This document shows, piece by piece, positions 47,177 through 59,648 of a stretch of DNA of 64,000 nucleotides; within the stretch, counting starts at the first letter, position 1; each line of letters opens with the position of its first letter. Origin of the DNA: Orychophragmus violaceus (taxonomy: Eukaryota; Streptophyta; Magnoliopsida; Brassicales; Brassicaceae). Below the pieces are notes generated by a model. The model ran no database searches, had not been told where the DNA came from, and saw only the letters and a program-made list of their open reading frames with translations. The stretch spans positions 56,998,500 to 57,062,499 of the forward strand of contig CM058233.1 of assembly GCA_030180135.1 (NCBI GenBank). Direction: 5' to 3'. The position numbers and the translations under genes were made by a program.

Positions 47177-47219
47177 ATCTCCCACTTGTACTGGAATTCT
47201 ACAAAGGACATTCCCAACA
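47163..47219 (-). repeat. Duplicated LTR-end/PPT block, unit A
   Basis: GGACATTCCCAACA occurs at 47163-47176 and again ending at 47219, each followed by a TGTACTGGAAT.C.AC block, 43 bp apart. The LTR terminus plus polypurine region was therefore duplicated next to the LTR. The outer copy's tract (minus AAGTGGGAGAT) looks functional and the inner one (AATCGGAAGAT) is altered. Unit B repeats this (53736-53792). Confidence 0.8.
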
Positions 47220-48074
47220 ATCTTCCGATTGTACTGGAATCCTACATTCCCTAATCCTTTTGTCTCAATATCTCGATCTGGCATAAGGCAAGATGCGTGT
47301 CATCCTTATATAGCCAGACCATGTTTATCGGACCAGATTTGATACTGACAATGCAAACGACTTGGGCAAGTCCGTTTGGGAATGGCCATTCTCTTACCAG
47401 CTATCAAATCTCCGATTGGCCTAGAGATATTACCTCCGTTAAATGGCAGGGACAAATCCCATCTTGTTCCATCACTATGAACTACACATTTCATAATACA
47501 CCCAACCAAGGTCCTTATAGCTCCCAGTTACGAAACAGCGTTAGACAATGATCAAAGCGCATTACTCCATGTGTAGCCACATGCATGCGAACTCAGGTCT
47601 AAGGACTATACTCTATAGTCGTATATGAGAACTTCTTATGACACAGATATTAATATCTTGCAGAGTTCTCATCAGCGGGCCATGTACGGTCATATTCTCC
47701 CCTACATATACCTATGTGTCGACTTTGATGCCGCGCATCTATGACCCCTCGAAACTTGGTCATAAGTCTCAACACAATCTAGTCTCAACAGGTTGTTGGT
47801 GTTCCAATTTCAACAACCTTCGACTATGGACACTATGATTTATGTCACTTCGTTAAATATGGGGTTTCAGGATCAAGTCTACTCATGTACTTCGATGGCC
47901 CATATATAGTGACATGAATCATTTTGGAACGATTATTTATATCACAGTTAAAATAATCCAGAAATCATTAAATTTCATAAACATAAAATATTATGTTTAC
48001 ATGAACCTTTCAAAACAACTAAGTAAAGCCCTTTACAAACTCCCACTGAAATTAAGACTACATCTTAATTTCAC

Positions 48075-50571
48075 TCATCCTACAGCTACAGTCCGCGACT
48101 CGTGCTTAGGCATAAGGAGTGGCTTCGTTAATAGATTAGCAACGTTTTCATTCGATGAAACTTCCTTATCTACTTAACACCTCTGTCATTTATCTCACGG
48201 AATAGGTTATACCTACCCTCAAGGTGTTTGGACCTCTGATGTGCAGCTAGCCTCATCTATGCTGTGAATCACATCAAGTTCAGTGATGAACTCTTCTATC
48301 CAAACATCCTCTTTCGCCGCTTCTCAAGCTGCGAAATGTTCAGCTTAAGTCATGGAGTCAGCAACAGTGCCTTGCACCGCCAGTTAGACACAAGATATAG
48401 CCGGACTGTGACCATGAATTATCTTTGTCTATTGGAAACTTGCCTTTCAGACTCTATCTACTTGTAGCACCTCACTTTCTCCGTAAATCAAGAACTTATC
48501 CTAAGTATTCCTCAAATACTTCAGAATATTCTTTACGGCAATCCAGTGATTCTTTGCTGGATTTGACTGGTCTTTACTTGTCTTGCTTAGCATTAAAGCA
48601 ACATCAAAACAAGTACGTGTCATGGCATACATGATAGATCCAATTGCCGTCGCATATGGAATCCTATCCATGCATTCAAGCTCAGCAGATATCGCAGGAC
48701 ACTGTATCTTGCTTAATGAATTGCCATGTGACATTGGCATAAAACCCTTCTTGGATTGCTGATTACCTGTAGGACTTTGTCAATTTAAGAGTCCTGACTT
48801 TGTCCTACCAGCTCTTTTGGATCTCTATCTTTAGATCCAAAATCCAAGAACTACGTGGCTTTACCCATGTCAATCATAAAACCAACTCCCAAACCAGTCC
48901 TTTACCGACTGCAGCATTGGGACGTTATATTCGAGAATCAGTATGTCATCGACATACACTATGAGAAATGCAGCATCGCTCCCACTTATCTATTAGTAAA
49001 CGCACAGTTCCATTTAGTTCCTGTTCAAGTCAAAACCTTGACTACTTCAACAGAACGAAGATTCCAACTCCGATATGTTTGCTTCCATCCATGAATGGAT
49101 CGATGAAGCTAACTTACGTACAGTATAACTTTTCGGAGTCCGGGTTCACTTTCGCTTCTTTGAATTTCGCAGATTCGTCGCTTTCAATGATCATCAGATC
49201 ATGCGAACTTTCAATGATCATCAGGTTCAACTAATGACGAGAAATCACTCTCTAATTAGTGACTGATTCATTCATATCTGCGAACTTCAGGCTCTACAGG
49301 TGTAGATTCTACAGAAATCTGTAAATCCATCCGTTGCTCTCCCTCAACAGGTTGAGCAGCCTCCTGTATTTCTCGAATTTCTTCGAGTTATACTTTTAAC
49401 TCCCACTGTTCTTCTTGGAAAGTAACTTCCCTTCTTAGAAAACAGAATGGACGTAAAAGTAACAAGCCTTGGTTTCCCTAGGACAACTAGCGAAGTAGCA
49501 CAACTACAAATACTCAGTAAAGACGAATTTGGATCGATTCCAATCCACATTTACGTGGTGTCTTTCAACTGATATTGGTAGAACTATTTCAGCGTAAACT
49601 TAGATATTTTAGAGCGTTATTCTTAAAGAATATCATGGAAGATTCGTGTGACTCATCTTTAATCATTTCTAATAAGATCTGATTCTTTCTCACAGAAACA
49701 CCTCCAGGTTTTCAGGAGGAATGAGCTGTGAAACGATTTCACACTCATTCAGATGATCACACAATCAATGACTTAAGTATTCTCACTCGTGATCTAATCC
49801 AGAGTCTTAATACTTCTGTCATTTAGATTCTATACTTCATTCTGGAACTCTTTCGACCATGTCAAAGAATTCCGACTTGTGTCTCATCAAATGAACACAT
49901 TCACACTTACTGAAGTAATCAGTAGAGACAATGAAGTACAGGAAATTTTCTTTGGCATTACTGCTCATCGGACCACATACATGAGTATGTTCAATCTCCA
50001 ATAAGCCTTTGGGCCTTTCTCTAGCTCGGCTAAGATGGGCCCTTTGTCTTTTGGTCCAGTAAGCAGAATTCAAGTCTCATAAGATATCCGATCAAATAAG
50101 CCCAAAAGTCCATAACTATGGGGTTTCTGAATCTGACTTACTCTATGTGACCAAAACATTTATGCCAAGAAAAATCAGGTTTAATTCATCAGATTTAAAC
50201 CAATTGCGGTATTTATGTTACATTTTAGGCACTCTTTGGTTTAAGATATAAAACCCATTCCTTGAATAGGGTGCTACAATTAACATTTCATTAAGATCAA
50301 AAGAACAAAACTTGTCTTTATCAAAATGAAAACATTCAAATTCTTTACAAGAAAATGAAAAAACAACTCTGCTTAAAGCAGGTACATTGTAGCAATTACT
50401 TAATTCAAAACCAAGCCTTAAAGGCATCTACAAGTGAAAACCCTACGGCTGAGGCAGCTTCCCAAGCTTTTTCCAGATACGCAGTTCCACTTGCCCTTCC
50501 TTCAACGTTCTACTGTTGCTCAGGCTCTGCATATTATAACAAATATCAGTGCCACAACCAGTAATCAATAC
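48075..50571 (-). pseudogene. Copia pol pseudogene, array unit A
   Basis: Same order and much the same lesions as in the 28465-35641 element. The protease reads VLITGCGTDIC with Ile in place of the catalytic Asp. Integrase blocks (RPKGLLEIEHTHVCGPMS, YFIVSTDYFSKC) lie at 49837-50073, the RT catalytic YVDD at 48945-48956, RNase H-side sequence (IPYATAIGSIMYAMTRTC, DVALMLSKTSKD) at 48501-48740, and ENVANLLTKPL-like sequence near 48120. Stops and frameshifts separate the blocks, so no polyprotein can be made. Confidence 0.8.
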
Positions 50572-51462
50572 CTATAAGGTATAACTTGAAGTAATAACAT
50601 GAATACCTGAGGAAGTAGTCTCATACATCAACTTCAACTCCTCATAATCTTCCATGAATTTAATGCAATCTCTTTTCCAATGCCCAGTCTCTTTAGAGTA
50701 GCAGCACTTACCAACGTAAGAGGTATCTGACTCGGGCTCAGAAGACACACGCTTGCCATGATTCAAAATCAGGACAACTTTGTCTTCACCCTTGTCAGCA
50801 TTAGGTTTAGTAAACCTACCCTTCTCATTCATGAGATTGTACAGGGTACTCTTCACGTTTGGCTCAACTGTCTTGAGCATATCATGCAGTTCAGTCAACG
50901 TCTTCGTTAAGCCTTTCTTGATATAGTTTCTTACGAACTTATCATAGCTTGACGGCAGTGACTGCAGAATGATCTCAGTTGCCAATTCCTGGCTAACTGG
51001 ATAATCCAGTTTCCCCAGGTTATCAATGTAACCCATCATTTTACTGACATGAGGACTTACGGGATGATCATTTGGTAGCTTGCAGCTAGTGAGAGATTTA
51101 ACCAACTGGTATCTCTCCACTCTTACCTGCTCCTGAAATTTCAATTTCAGGCTGCTGATCATCTCTATTGGCGACTCCATGTTCTCATATTGCTTCCGCA
51201 AATCTGAGTCCATGGTAGCCAATATCAGACCACGCACATCTACCGCATCATTATAATGCTTATTCCAAGCATTATATACTACATGACTGGCCTTGGATCC
51301 GATCCTCTCGGGGAGAGCTTTCTCAAGGACATAGTCCTTTCTCTCATGCCTGAGAACTAGCCTCAGGTTCCGCGACCAAGTCAAGAAATTTGATCCGTTC
51401 AGTTTGTCCATCTCAAGGACATACCGGATCGAGAAAGTGTTTTTATTGTTTGTGCTTGTCAT
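50572..51462 (-). CDS. Copia gag (UBN2), full-length ORF, array unit A
   Basis: 296-residue uninterrupted ORF from ATG at 51460-51462 to TAG at 50572-50574. The UBN2 capsid core covers residues ~15-190 (LNGSNFLTWSRNLRLVLRHE, YDAVD-like segment, IIGYI-like MMGYIDNLGKLDYPVSQELA, LQSLPSSYDKF). Near residue 260 the zinc knuckle reads CCYSKETGHWKRDC: the second Cys of CX2C is Ser, so RNA binding by the knuckle is probably lost, whereas the 28465 copy keeps Cys. The protein would form the particle shell. The reading frame continues past the TAG into the protease. Confidence 0.88.
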   Translation of the reverse strand: MTSTNNKNTFSIRYVLEMDKLNGSNFLTWSRNLRLVLRHERKDYVLEKALPERIGSKASHVVYNAWNKHYNDAVDVRGLILATMDSDLRKQYENMESPIEMISSLKLKFQEQVRVERYQLVKSLTSCKLPNDHPVSPHVSKMMGYIDNLGKLDYPVSQELATEIILQSLPSSYDKFVRNYIKKGLTKTLTELHDMLKTVEPNVKSTLYNLMNEKGRFTKPNADKGEDKVVLILNHGKRVSSEPESDTSYVGKCCYSKETGHWKRDCIKFMEDYEELKLMYETTSSGIHVITSSYTL

Positions 51463-53058
51463 AGCTGAAATTTAGAGATAAATAGAGTTTTAGTTATTAA
51501 GTTCATAAAAGAGTAATCTTAACAACTTATAAGAAAACTCGCATTGTATTCAAAATTTCTTTGTTTAACCTCATAAGAATACAATGATTCCGAGACCCAT
51601 GTTTAGCTAAATCCAAAGTGGGCCACTGGCCGTCACCCAGAATTAGCTTTACTTGGTAAGCATACACACAGCTAGTTATAACCAATAACTCTCGGTTGTG
51701 AATTGGACCCGAGGCCCAAATTCACCAAATGTCTCAAGGCCCGGGACTTCCGATGGCCCAGTCAAGGAAACCAATCTCTTACAGCCAAATAATCACTAAA
51801 ATCTGGGACTCCCAATGAAATTAGTGACTATATACTACTTTACTTACGCGAAAACAGACACCTCACACTGTAAGCCATATCTGTAATCAAATAAGCGTTA
51901 AGTAGCTGACAAGATTGGAAAGACATCCAAGCTTGATATTGTTTTTGAGGATTTTTAAGTTTTATTTCCAAAATAGAAGATTACTATTTTGGAAACTTTC
52001 TTATTTTAGAAACTTTCTAAATTTAGTAACTTACTAAAAATAGAAATTTCTAATTTAAATATTTCATTAAATATTTTGGGTTGGGTCACAAATTATAGGC
52101 CCAATTCTTTGGCCCAAGACCATAGAATTCCAGCTGGCCCAATAATTTGACATAACCGATCTGGTTTATTAATTCTGGTCCAAGACCAAATTAACTATCA
52201 AAACCATCGGTTATTTACTAAACCAGACCAGCTCTAAATTATTTGGTCCAACCAAATCAAACTTAGACCAGCCTTCGGTTTAGGTTAAAATTCAATTTTT
52301 GAATTTTAATCCGGTTTAACCAGAAATTAAATAATACCATGTATTAAATAATTTCCAGCAAACCGCGATTTGGGTTAACCGCTTGAACCACCAATTAAAT
52401 TGGATCGGTTCAGTTAAATCCAAAACCGGGAAGAAACACCTAGTGTTTTAGCCAATTTGATTTAACTTGCGGTTTTAGGCTTTAAACACACAATTAACCG
52501 CCAATTTAATGGACCGGTTTAATCGGTGTGGTTTTGGGCAACGAACCGCGAAGCTCGGTTTAACCGATTGACCATTCGCGGGACGTAAAATTTTAACGGG
52601 CCAAACAATCGGATCCAAGATCCAACTCGGCCCATTAACGCAATTGTGGGCCCATGATCATCCGAGGCCCATGATCCAACTTTGCGCATGTTGCGCATGC
52701 TCACGATCGCAAGATCGATCATCGCATGTGATCACCCTCGGTACACGGCATCGCTTAGGCATCACACGGCCCATGCTTTGCCTGATCGACTCTTTGCCTC
52801 ACGATCATAATGATCGATCTCGGTTTAGGCGATCGCATGATCCATCGGCTCATCAATTGCGGTTAGGGTTTTATGTAATAGAATGGATCCATTCAATTAT
52901 TAACAATGACATTCGATTATGACCAAAACCCAGCAAGCTTTCGATTATCAATAAGATCACATCGATTTGGATAAATGATTTCTATAATCAATTTTAATTC
53001 AAAATTAATTCTAAACCATTAAACAATCATATGATCCAATTTCACAAGAAACCTACAA
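51463..53058 (-). other. Leader of array unit A with GATC-dense block
   Basis: Non-coding, about 1.6 kb. AT-rich near gag, then rich in CCGGTTTAACC-like words (52140-52560). A GATC/GCGCATG-dense block lies near the primer-binding site (52640-52860). Identical in unit B. Confidence 0.7.
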
Positions 53059-53075
53059 CCTGGCTCTGATACCAC
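53059..53075 (-). promoter_or_regulatory. Primer-binding site, array unit A
   Basis: The minus strand reads TGGTATCAGAGCCAGG next to LTR2, complementary to initiator Met tRNA. Confidence 0.9.
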
Positions 53076-53749
53076 TGAAGGATTATTGTGTTTATTCAAG
53101 GTTTAATTCCCAATTACAACTTAACACATAACCTTAAACAGATCTAGGTTCTTGCAAAACGAATCATAAAGCAAACCTGATCACTACCTTTCAGATTGCA
53201 GCGGATGATGGATGGTAATGATGAGATCAGCTAGAACAGATGGTAACACCTATTCCTCCTCGAGTATCCACACTCTTACAAGCAAGGGACGGCTGCTAGA
53301 CCAAAGAGATGGATCAGAGAGAGAGAGTTTTGGAGAGAGAGACTCGCGGCTACTCTTAGAAAAATCGCAAGAAGCTTTGCTTCCTTAGGGTTTTCTGATT
53401 CTCTTATATCTCATTAATGGGCCCAAGTCATTAGACTAATGGTTCATTAATCTTTTGGGCCCAAAACACAAATCAGACAAAAAGCCTGTATTTTGTCTGG
53501 CCCAAAACTCTGATCCAATACAGTAAATGCCATTGCATCTTACCGTATTATTTCCATTTAACTTTCCCGTTAGCTATGGTGTGTGACCCTTCGGGATCAT
53601 ACAATACTGGTAATAAGTCTTAAACTTATAGATCATGAGCGGACTCTAGCAAGCCATCATGATCACCCAGTATTTATGACTTATGTCTGATCTCGACACT
53701 TATCATACTTTCTAGAGATAGTACGGTAGATTTCAGGACATTCCCAACA
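53076..53749 (-). repeat. LTR2 (middle) of tandem Copia array
   Basis: 674 bp. Diagnostic bases: T at 53121 (as LTR3), T at 53351, C at 53568 and T at 53620 (as LTR1). This is the pattern expected of a junction LTR formed by crossing-over between the two outer LTRs. Confidence 0.94.
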
Positions 53750-54647
53750 ATCTCCCACTTGTACTGGAATTCTACAAAGGACATTCCCAACAATCTTCCG
53801 ATTGTACTGGAATCCTACATTCCCTAATCCTTTTGTCTCAATATCTCGATCTGGCATAAGGCAAGATGCGTGTCATCCTTATATAGCCAGACCATGTTTA
53901 TCGGACCAGATTTGATACTGACAATGCAAACGACTTGGGCAAGTCCGTTTGGGAATGGCCATTCTCTTACCAGCTATCAAATCTCCGATTGGCCTAGAGA
54001 TATTACCTCCGTTAAATGGCAGGGACAAATCCCATCTTGTTCCATCACTATGAACTACACATTTCATAATACACCCAACCAAGGTCCTTATAGCTCCCAG
54101 TTACGAAACAGCGTTAGACAATGATCAAAGCGCATTACTCCATGTGTAGCCACATGCATGCGAACTCAGGTCTAAGGACTATACTCTATAGTCGTATATG
54201 AGAACTTCTTATGACACAGATATTAATATCTTGCAGAGTTCTCATCAGCGGGCCATGTACGGTCATATTCTCCCCTACATATACCTATGTGTCGACTTTG
54301 ATGCCGCGCATCTATGACCCCTCGAAACTTGGTCATAAGTCTCAACACAATCTAGTCTCAACAGGTTGTTGGTGTTCCAATTTCAACAACCTTCGACTAT
54401 GGACACTATGATTTATGTCACTTCGTTAAATATGGGGTTTCAGGATCAAGTCTACTCATGTACTTCGATGGCCCATATATAGTGACATGAATCATTTTGG
54501 AACGATTATTTATATCACAGTTAAAATAATCCAGAAATCATTAAATTTCATAAACATAAAATATTATGTTTACATGAACCTTTCAAAACAACTAAGTAAA
54601 GCCCTTTACAAACTCCCACTGAAATTAAGACTACATCTTAATTTCAC

Positions 54648-57144
54648 TCATCCTACAGCTACAGTCCGCGACTCGTGCTTAGGCATAAGGAGTGGCTTCG
54701 TTAATAGATTAGCAACGTTTTCATTCGATGAAACTTCCTTATCTACTTAACACCTCTGTCATTTATCTCACGGAATAGGTTATACCTACCCTCAAGGTGT
54801 TTGGACCTCTGATGTGCAGCTAGCCTCATCTATGCTGTGAATCACATCAAGTTCAGTGATGAACTCTTCTATCCAAACATCCTCTTTCGCCGCTTCTCAA
54901 GCTGCGAAATGTTCAGCTTAAGTCATGGAGTCAGCAACAGTGCCTTGCACCGCCAGTTAGACACAAGATATAGCCGGACTGTGACCATGAATTATCTTTG
55001 TCTATTGGAAACTTGCCTTTCAGACTCTATCTACTTGTAGCACCTCACTTTCTCCGTAAATCAAGAACTTATCCTAAGTATTCCTCAAATACTTCAGAAT
55101 ATTCTTTACGGCAATCCAGTGATTCTTTGCTGGATTTGACTGGTCTTTACTTGTCTTGCTTAGCATTAAAGCAACATCAAAACAAGTACGTGTCATGGCA
55201 TACATGATAGATCCAATTGCCGTCGCATATGGAATCCTATCCATGCATTCAAGCTCAGCAGATATCGCAGGACACTGTATCTTGCTTAATGAATTGCCAT
55301 GTGACATTGGCATAAAACCCTTCTTGGATTGCTGATTACCTGTAGGACTTTGTCAATTTAAGAGTCCTGACTTTGTCCTACCAGCTCTTTTGGATCTCTA
55401 TCTTTAGATCCAAAATCCAAGAACTACGTGGCTTTACCCATGTCAATCATAAAACCAACTCCCAAACCAGTCCTTTACCGACTGCAGCATTGGGACGTTA
55501 TATTCGAGAATCAGTATGTCATCGACATACACTATGAGAAATGCAGCATCGCTCCCACTTATCTATTAGTAAACGCACAGTTCCATTTAGTTCCTGTTCA
55601 AGTCAAAACCTTGACTACTTCAACAGAACGAGGATTCCAACTCCGATATGTTTGCTTCCATCCATGAATGGATCGATGAAGCTAACTTACGTACAGTATA
55701 ACTTTTCGGAGTCCGGGTTCACTTTCGCTTCTTTGAATTTCGCAGATTCGTCGCTTTCAATGATCATCAGATCATGCGAACTTTCAATGATCATCAGGTT
55801 CAACTAATGACGAGAAATCACTCTCTAATTAGTGACTGATTCATTCATATCTGCGAACTTCAGGCTCTACAGGTGTAGATTCTACAGAAATCTGTAAATC
55901 CATCCGTTGCTCTCCCTCAACAGGTTGAGCAGCCTCCTGTATTTCTCGAATTTCTTCGAGTTATACTTTTAACTCCCACTGTTCTTCTTGGAAAGTAACT
56001 TCCCTTCTTAGAAAACAGAATGGACGTAAAAGTAACAAGCCTTGGTTTCCCTAGGACAACTAGCGAAGTAGCACAACTACAAATACTCAGTAAAGACGAA
56101 TTTGGATCGATTCCAATCCACATTTACGTGGTGTCTTTCAACTGATATTGGTAGAACTATTTCAGCGTAAACTTAGATATTTTAGAGCGTTATTCTTAAA
56201 GAATATCATGGAAGATTCGTGTGACTCATCTTTAATCATTTCTAATAAGATCTGATTCTTTCTCACAGAAACACCTCCAGGTTTTCAGGAGGAATGAGCT
56301 GTGAAACGATTTCACACTCATTCAGATGATCACACAATCAATGACTTAAGTATTCTCACTCGTGATCTAATCCAGAGTCTTAATACTTCTGTCATTTAGA
56401 TTCTATACTTCATTCTGGAACTCTTTCGACCATGTCAAAGAATTCCGACTTGTGTCTCATCAAATGAACACATTCACACTTACTGAAGTAATCAGTAGAG
56501 ACAATGAAGTACAGGAAATTTTCTTTGGCATTACTGCTCATCGGACCACATACATGAGTATGTTCAATCTCCAATAAGCCTTTGGGCCTTTCTCTAGCTC
56601 GGCTAAGATGGGCCCTTTGTCTTTTGGTCCAGTAAGCAGAATTCAAGTCTCATAAGATATCCGATCAAATAAGCCCAAAAGTCCATAACTATGGGGTTTC
56701 TGAATCTGACTTACTCTATGTGACCAAAACATTTATGCCAAGAAAAATCAGGTTTAATTCATCAGATTTAAACCAATTGCGGTATTTATGTTACATTTTA
56801 GGCACTCTTTGGTTTAAGATATAAAACCCATTCCTTGAATAGGGTGCTACAATTAACATTTCATTAAGATCAAAAGAACAAAACTTGTCTTTATCAAAAT
56901 GAAAACATTCAAATTCTTTACAAGAAAATGAAAAAACAACTCTGCTTAAAGCAGGTACATTGTAGCAATTACTTAATTCAAAACCAAGCCTTAAAGGCAT
57001 CTACAAGTGAAAACCCTACGGCTGAGGCAGCTTCCCAAGCTTTTTCCAGATACGCAGTTCCACTTGCCCTTCCTTCAACGTTCTACTGTTGCTCAGGCTC
57101 TGCATATTATAACAAATATCAGTGCCACAACCAGTAATCAATAC
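54648..57144 (-). pseudogene. Copia pol pseudogene, array unit B
   Basis: Same content as unit A shifted by 6,573 bp, including the protease Asp-to-Ile change, the integrase blocks (56410-56646), YVDD at 55518-55529 and the RNase H-side sequence (55074-55313). One visible difference from unit A is G at 55632. Confidence 0.8.
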
Positions 57145-58035
57145 CTATAAGGTATAACTTGAAGTAATAACATGAATACCTGAGGAAGTAGTCTCATACA
57201 TCAACTTCAACTCCTCATAATCTTCCATGAATTTAATGCAATCTCTTTTCCAATGCCCAGTCTCTTTAGAGTAGCAGCACTTACCAACGTAAGAGGTATC
57301 TGACTCGGGCTCAGAAGACACACGCTTGCCATGATTCAAAATCAGGACAACTTTGTCTTCACCCTTGTCAGCATTAGGTTTAGTAAACCTACCCTTCTCA
57401 TTCATGAGATTGTACAGGGTACTCTTCACGTTTGGCTCAACTGTCTTGAGCATATCATGCAGTTCAGTCAACGTCTTCGTTAAGCCTTTCTTGATATAGT
57501 TTCTTACGAACTTATCATAGCTTGACGGCAGTGACTGCATAATGATCTCAGTTGCCAATTCCTGGCTAACTGGATAATCCAGTTTCCCCAGGTTATCAAT
57601 GTAACCCATCATTTTACTGACATGAGGACTTACGGGATGATCATTTGGTAGCTTGCAGCTAGTGAGAGATTTAACCAACTGGTATCTCTCCACTCTTACC
57701 TGCTCCTGAAATTTCAATTTCAGGCTGCTGATCATCTCTATTGGCGACTCCATGTTCTCATATTGCTTCCGCAAATCTGAGTCCATGGTAGCCAATATCA
57801 GACCACGCACATCTACCGCATCATTATAATGCTTATTCCAAGCATTATATACTACATGACTGGCCTTGGATCCGATCCTCTCGGGGAGAGCTTTCTCAAG
57901 GACATAGTCCTTTCTCTCATGCCTGAGAACTAGCCTCAGGTTCCGCGACCAAGTCAAGAAATTTGATCCGTTCAGTTTGTCCATCTCAAGGACATACCGG
58001 ATCGAGAAAGTGTTTTTATTGTTTGTGCTTGTCAT
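57145..58035 (-). CDS. Copia gag (UBN2), full-length ORF, array unit B
   Basis: 296 residues, identical to the unit A gag except Leu-to-Met in the EII(L/M)QSLPSSYDKF segment (57540 T versus 50967 G). The ATG is at 58033-58035 and the terminal TAG at 57145-57147. It has the same Cys-to-Ser change in the zinc knuckle. Being closest to LTR3, the element-sense 5' LTR of the array, this copy would be the first ORF of an array transcript. Confidence 0.88.
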   Translation of the reverse strand: MTSTNNKNTFSIRYVLEMDKLNGSNFLTWSRNLRLVLRHERKDYVLEKALPERIGSKASHVVYNAWNKHYNDAVDVRGLILATMDSDLRKQYENMESPIEMISSLKLKFQEQVRVERYQLVKSLTSCKLPNDHPVSPHVSKMMGYIDNLGKLDYPVSQELATEIIMQSLPSSYDKFVRNYIKKGLTKTLTELHDMLKTVEPNVKSTLYNLMNEKGRFTKPNADKGEDKVVLILNHGKRVSSEPESDTSYVGKCCYSKETGHWKRDCIKFMEDYEELKLMYETTSSGIHVITSSYTL

Positions 58036-59631
58036 AGCTGAAATTTAGAGATAAATAGAGTTTTAGTTATTAAGTTCATAAAAGAGTAATCTTAACAACT
58101 TATAAGAAAACTCGCATTGTATTCAAAATTTCTTTGTTTAACCTCATAAGAATACAATGATTCCGAGACCCATGTTTAGCTAAATCCAAAGTGGGCCACT
58201 GGCCGTCACCCAGAATTAGCTTTACTTGGTAAGCATACACACAGCTAGTTATAACCAATAACTCTCGGTTGTGAATTGGACCCGAGGCCCAAATTCACCA
58301 AATGTCTCAAGGCCCGGGACTTCCGATGGCCCAGTCAAGGAAACCAATCTCTTACAGCCAAATAATCACTAAAATCTGGGACTCCCAATGAAATTAGTGA
58401 CTATATACTACTTTACTTACGCGAAAACAGACACCTCACACTGTAAGCCATATCTGTAATCAAATAAGCGTTAAGTAGCTGACAAGATTGGAAAGACATC
58501 CAAGCTTGATATTGTTTTTGAGGATTTTTAAGTTTTATTTCCAAAATAGAAGATTACTATTTTGGAAACTTTCTTATTTTAGAAACTTTCTAAATTTAGT
58601 AACTTACTAAAAATAGAAATTTCTAATTTAAATATTTCATTAAATATTTTGGGTTGGGTCACAAATTATAGGCCCAATTCTTTGGCCCAAGACCATAGAA
58701 TTCCAGCTGGCCCAATAATTTGACATAACCGATCTGGTTTATTAATTCTGGTCCAAGACCAAATTAACTATCAAAACCATCGGTTATTTACTAAACCAGA
58801 CCAGCTCTAAATTATTTGGTCCAACCAAATCAAACTTAGACCAGCCTTCGGTTTAGGTTAAAATTCAATTTTTGAATTTTAATCCGGTTTAACCAGAAAT
58901 TAAATAATACCATGTATTAAATAATTTCCAGCAAACCGCGATTTGGGTTAACCGCTTGAACCACCAATTAAATTGGATCGGTTCAGTTAAATCCAAAACC
59001 GGGAAGAAACACCTAGTGTTTTAGCCAATTTGATTTAACTTGCGGTTTTAGGCTTTAAACACACAATTAACCGCCAATTTAATGGACCGGTTTAATCGGT
59101 GTGGTTTTGGGCAACGAACCGCGAAGCTCGGTTTAACCGATTGACCATTCGCGGGACGTAAAATTTTAACGGGCCAAACAATCGGATCCAAGATCCAACT
59201 CGGCCCATTAACGCAATTGTGGGCCCATGATCATCCGAGGCCCATGATCCAACTTTGCGCATGTTGCGCATGCTCACGATCGCAAGATCGATCATCGCAT
59301 GTGATCACCCTCGGTACACGGCATCGCTTAGGCATCACACGGCCCATGCTTTGCCTGATCGACTCTTTGCCTCACGATCATAATGATCGATCTCGGTTTA
59401 GGCGATCGCATGATCCATCGGCTCATCAATTGCGGTTAGGGTTTTATGTAATAGAATGGATCCATTCAATTATTAACAATGACATTCGATTATGACCAAA
59501 ACCCAGCAAGCTTTCGATTATCAATAAGATCACATCGATTTGGATAAATGATTTCTATAATCAATTTTAATTCAAAATTAATTCTAAACCATTAAACAAT
59601 CATATGATCCAATTTCACAAGAAACCTACAA
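58036..59631 (-). other. Leader of array unit B
   Basis: Copy of 51463-53058, including the GATC-dense block (59213-59433). Confidence 0.7.
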
Positions 59632-59648
59632 CCTGGCTCTGATACCAC
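59632..59648 (-). promoter_or_regulatory. Primer-binding site, array unit B
   Basis: The minus strand reads TGGTATCAGAGCCAGG next to LTR3. Confidence 0.9.
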
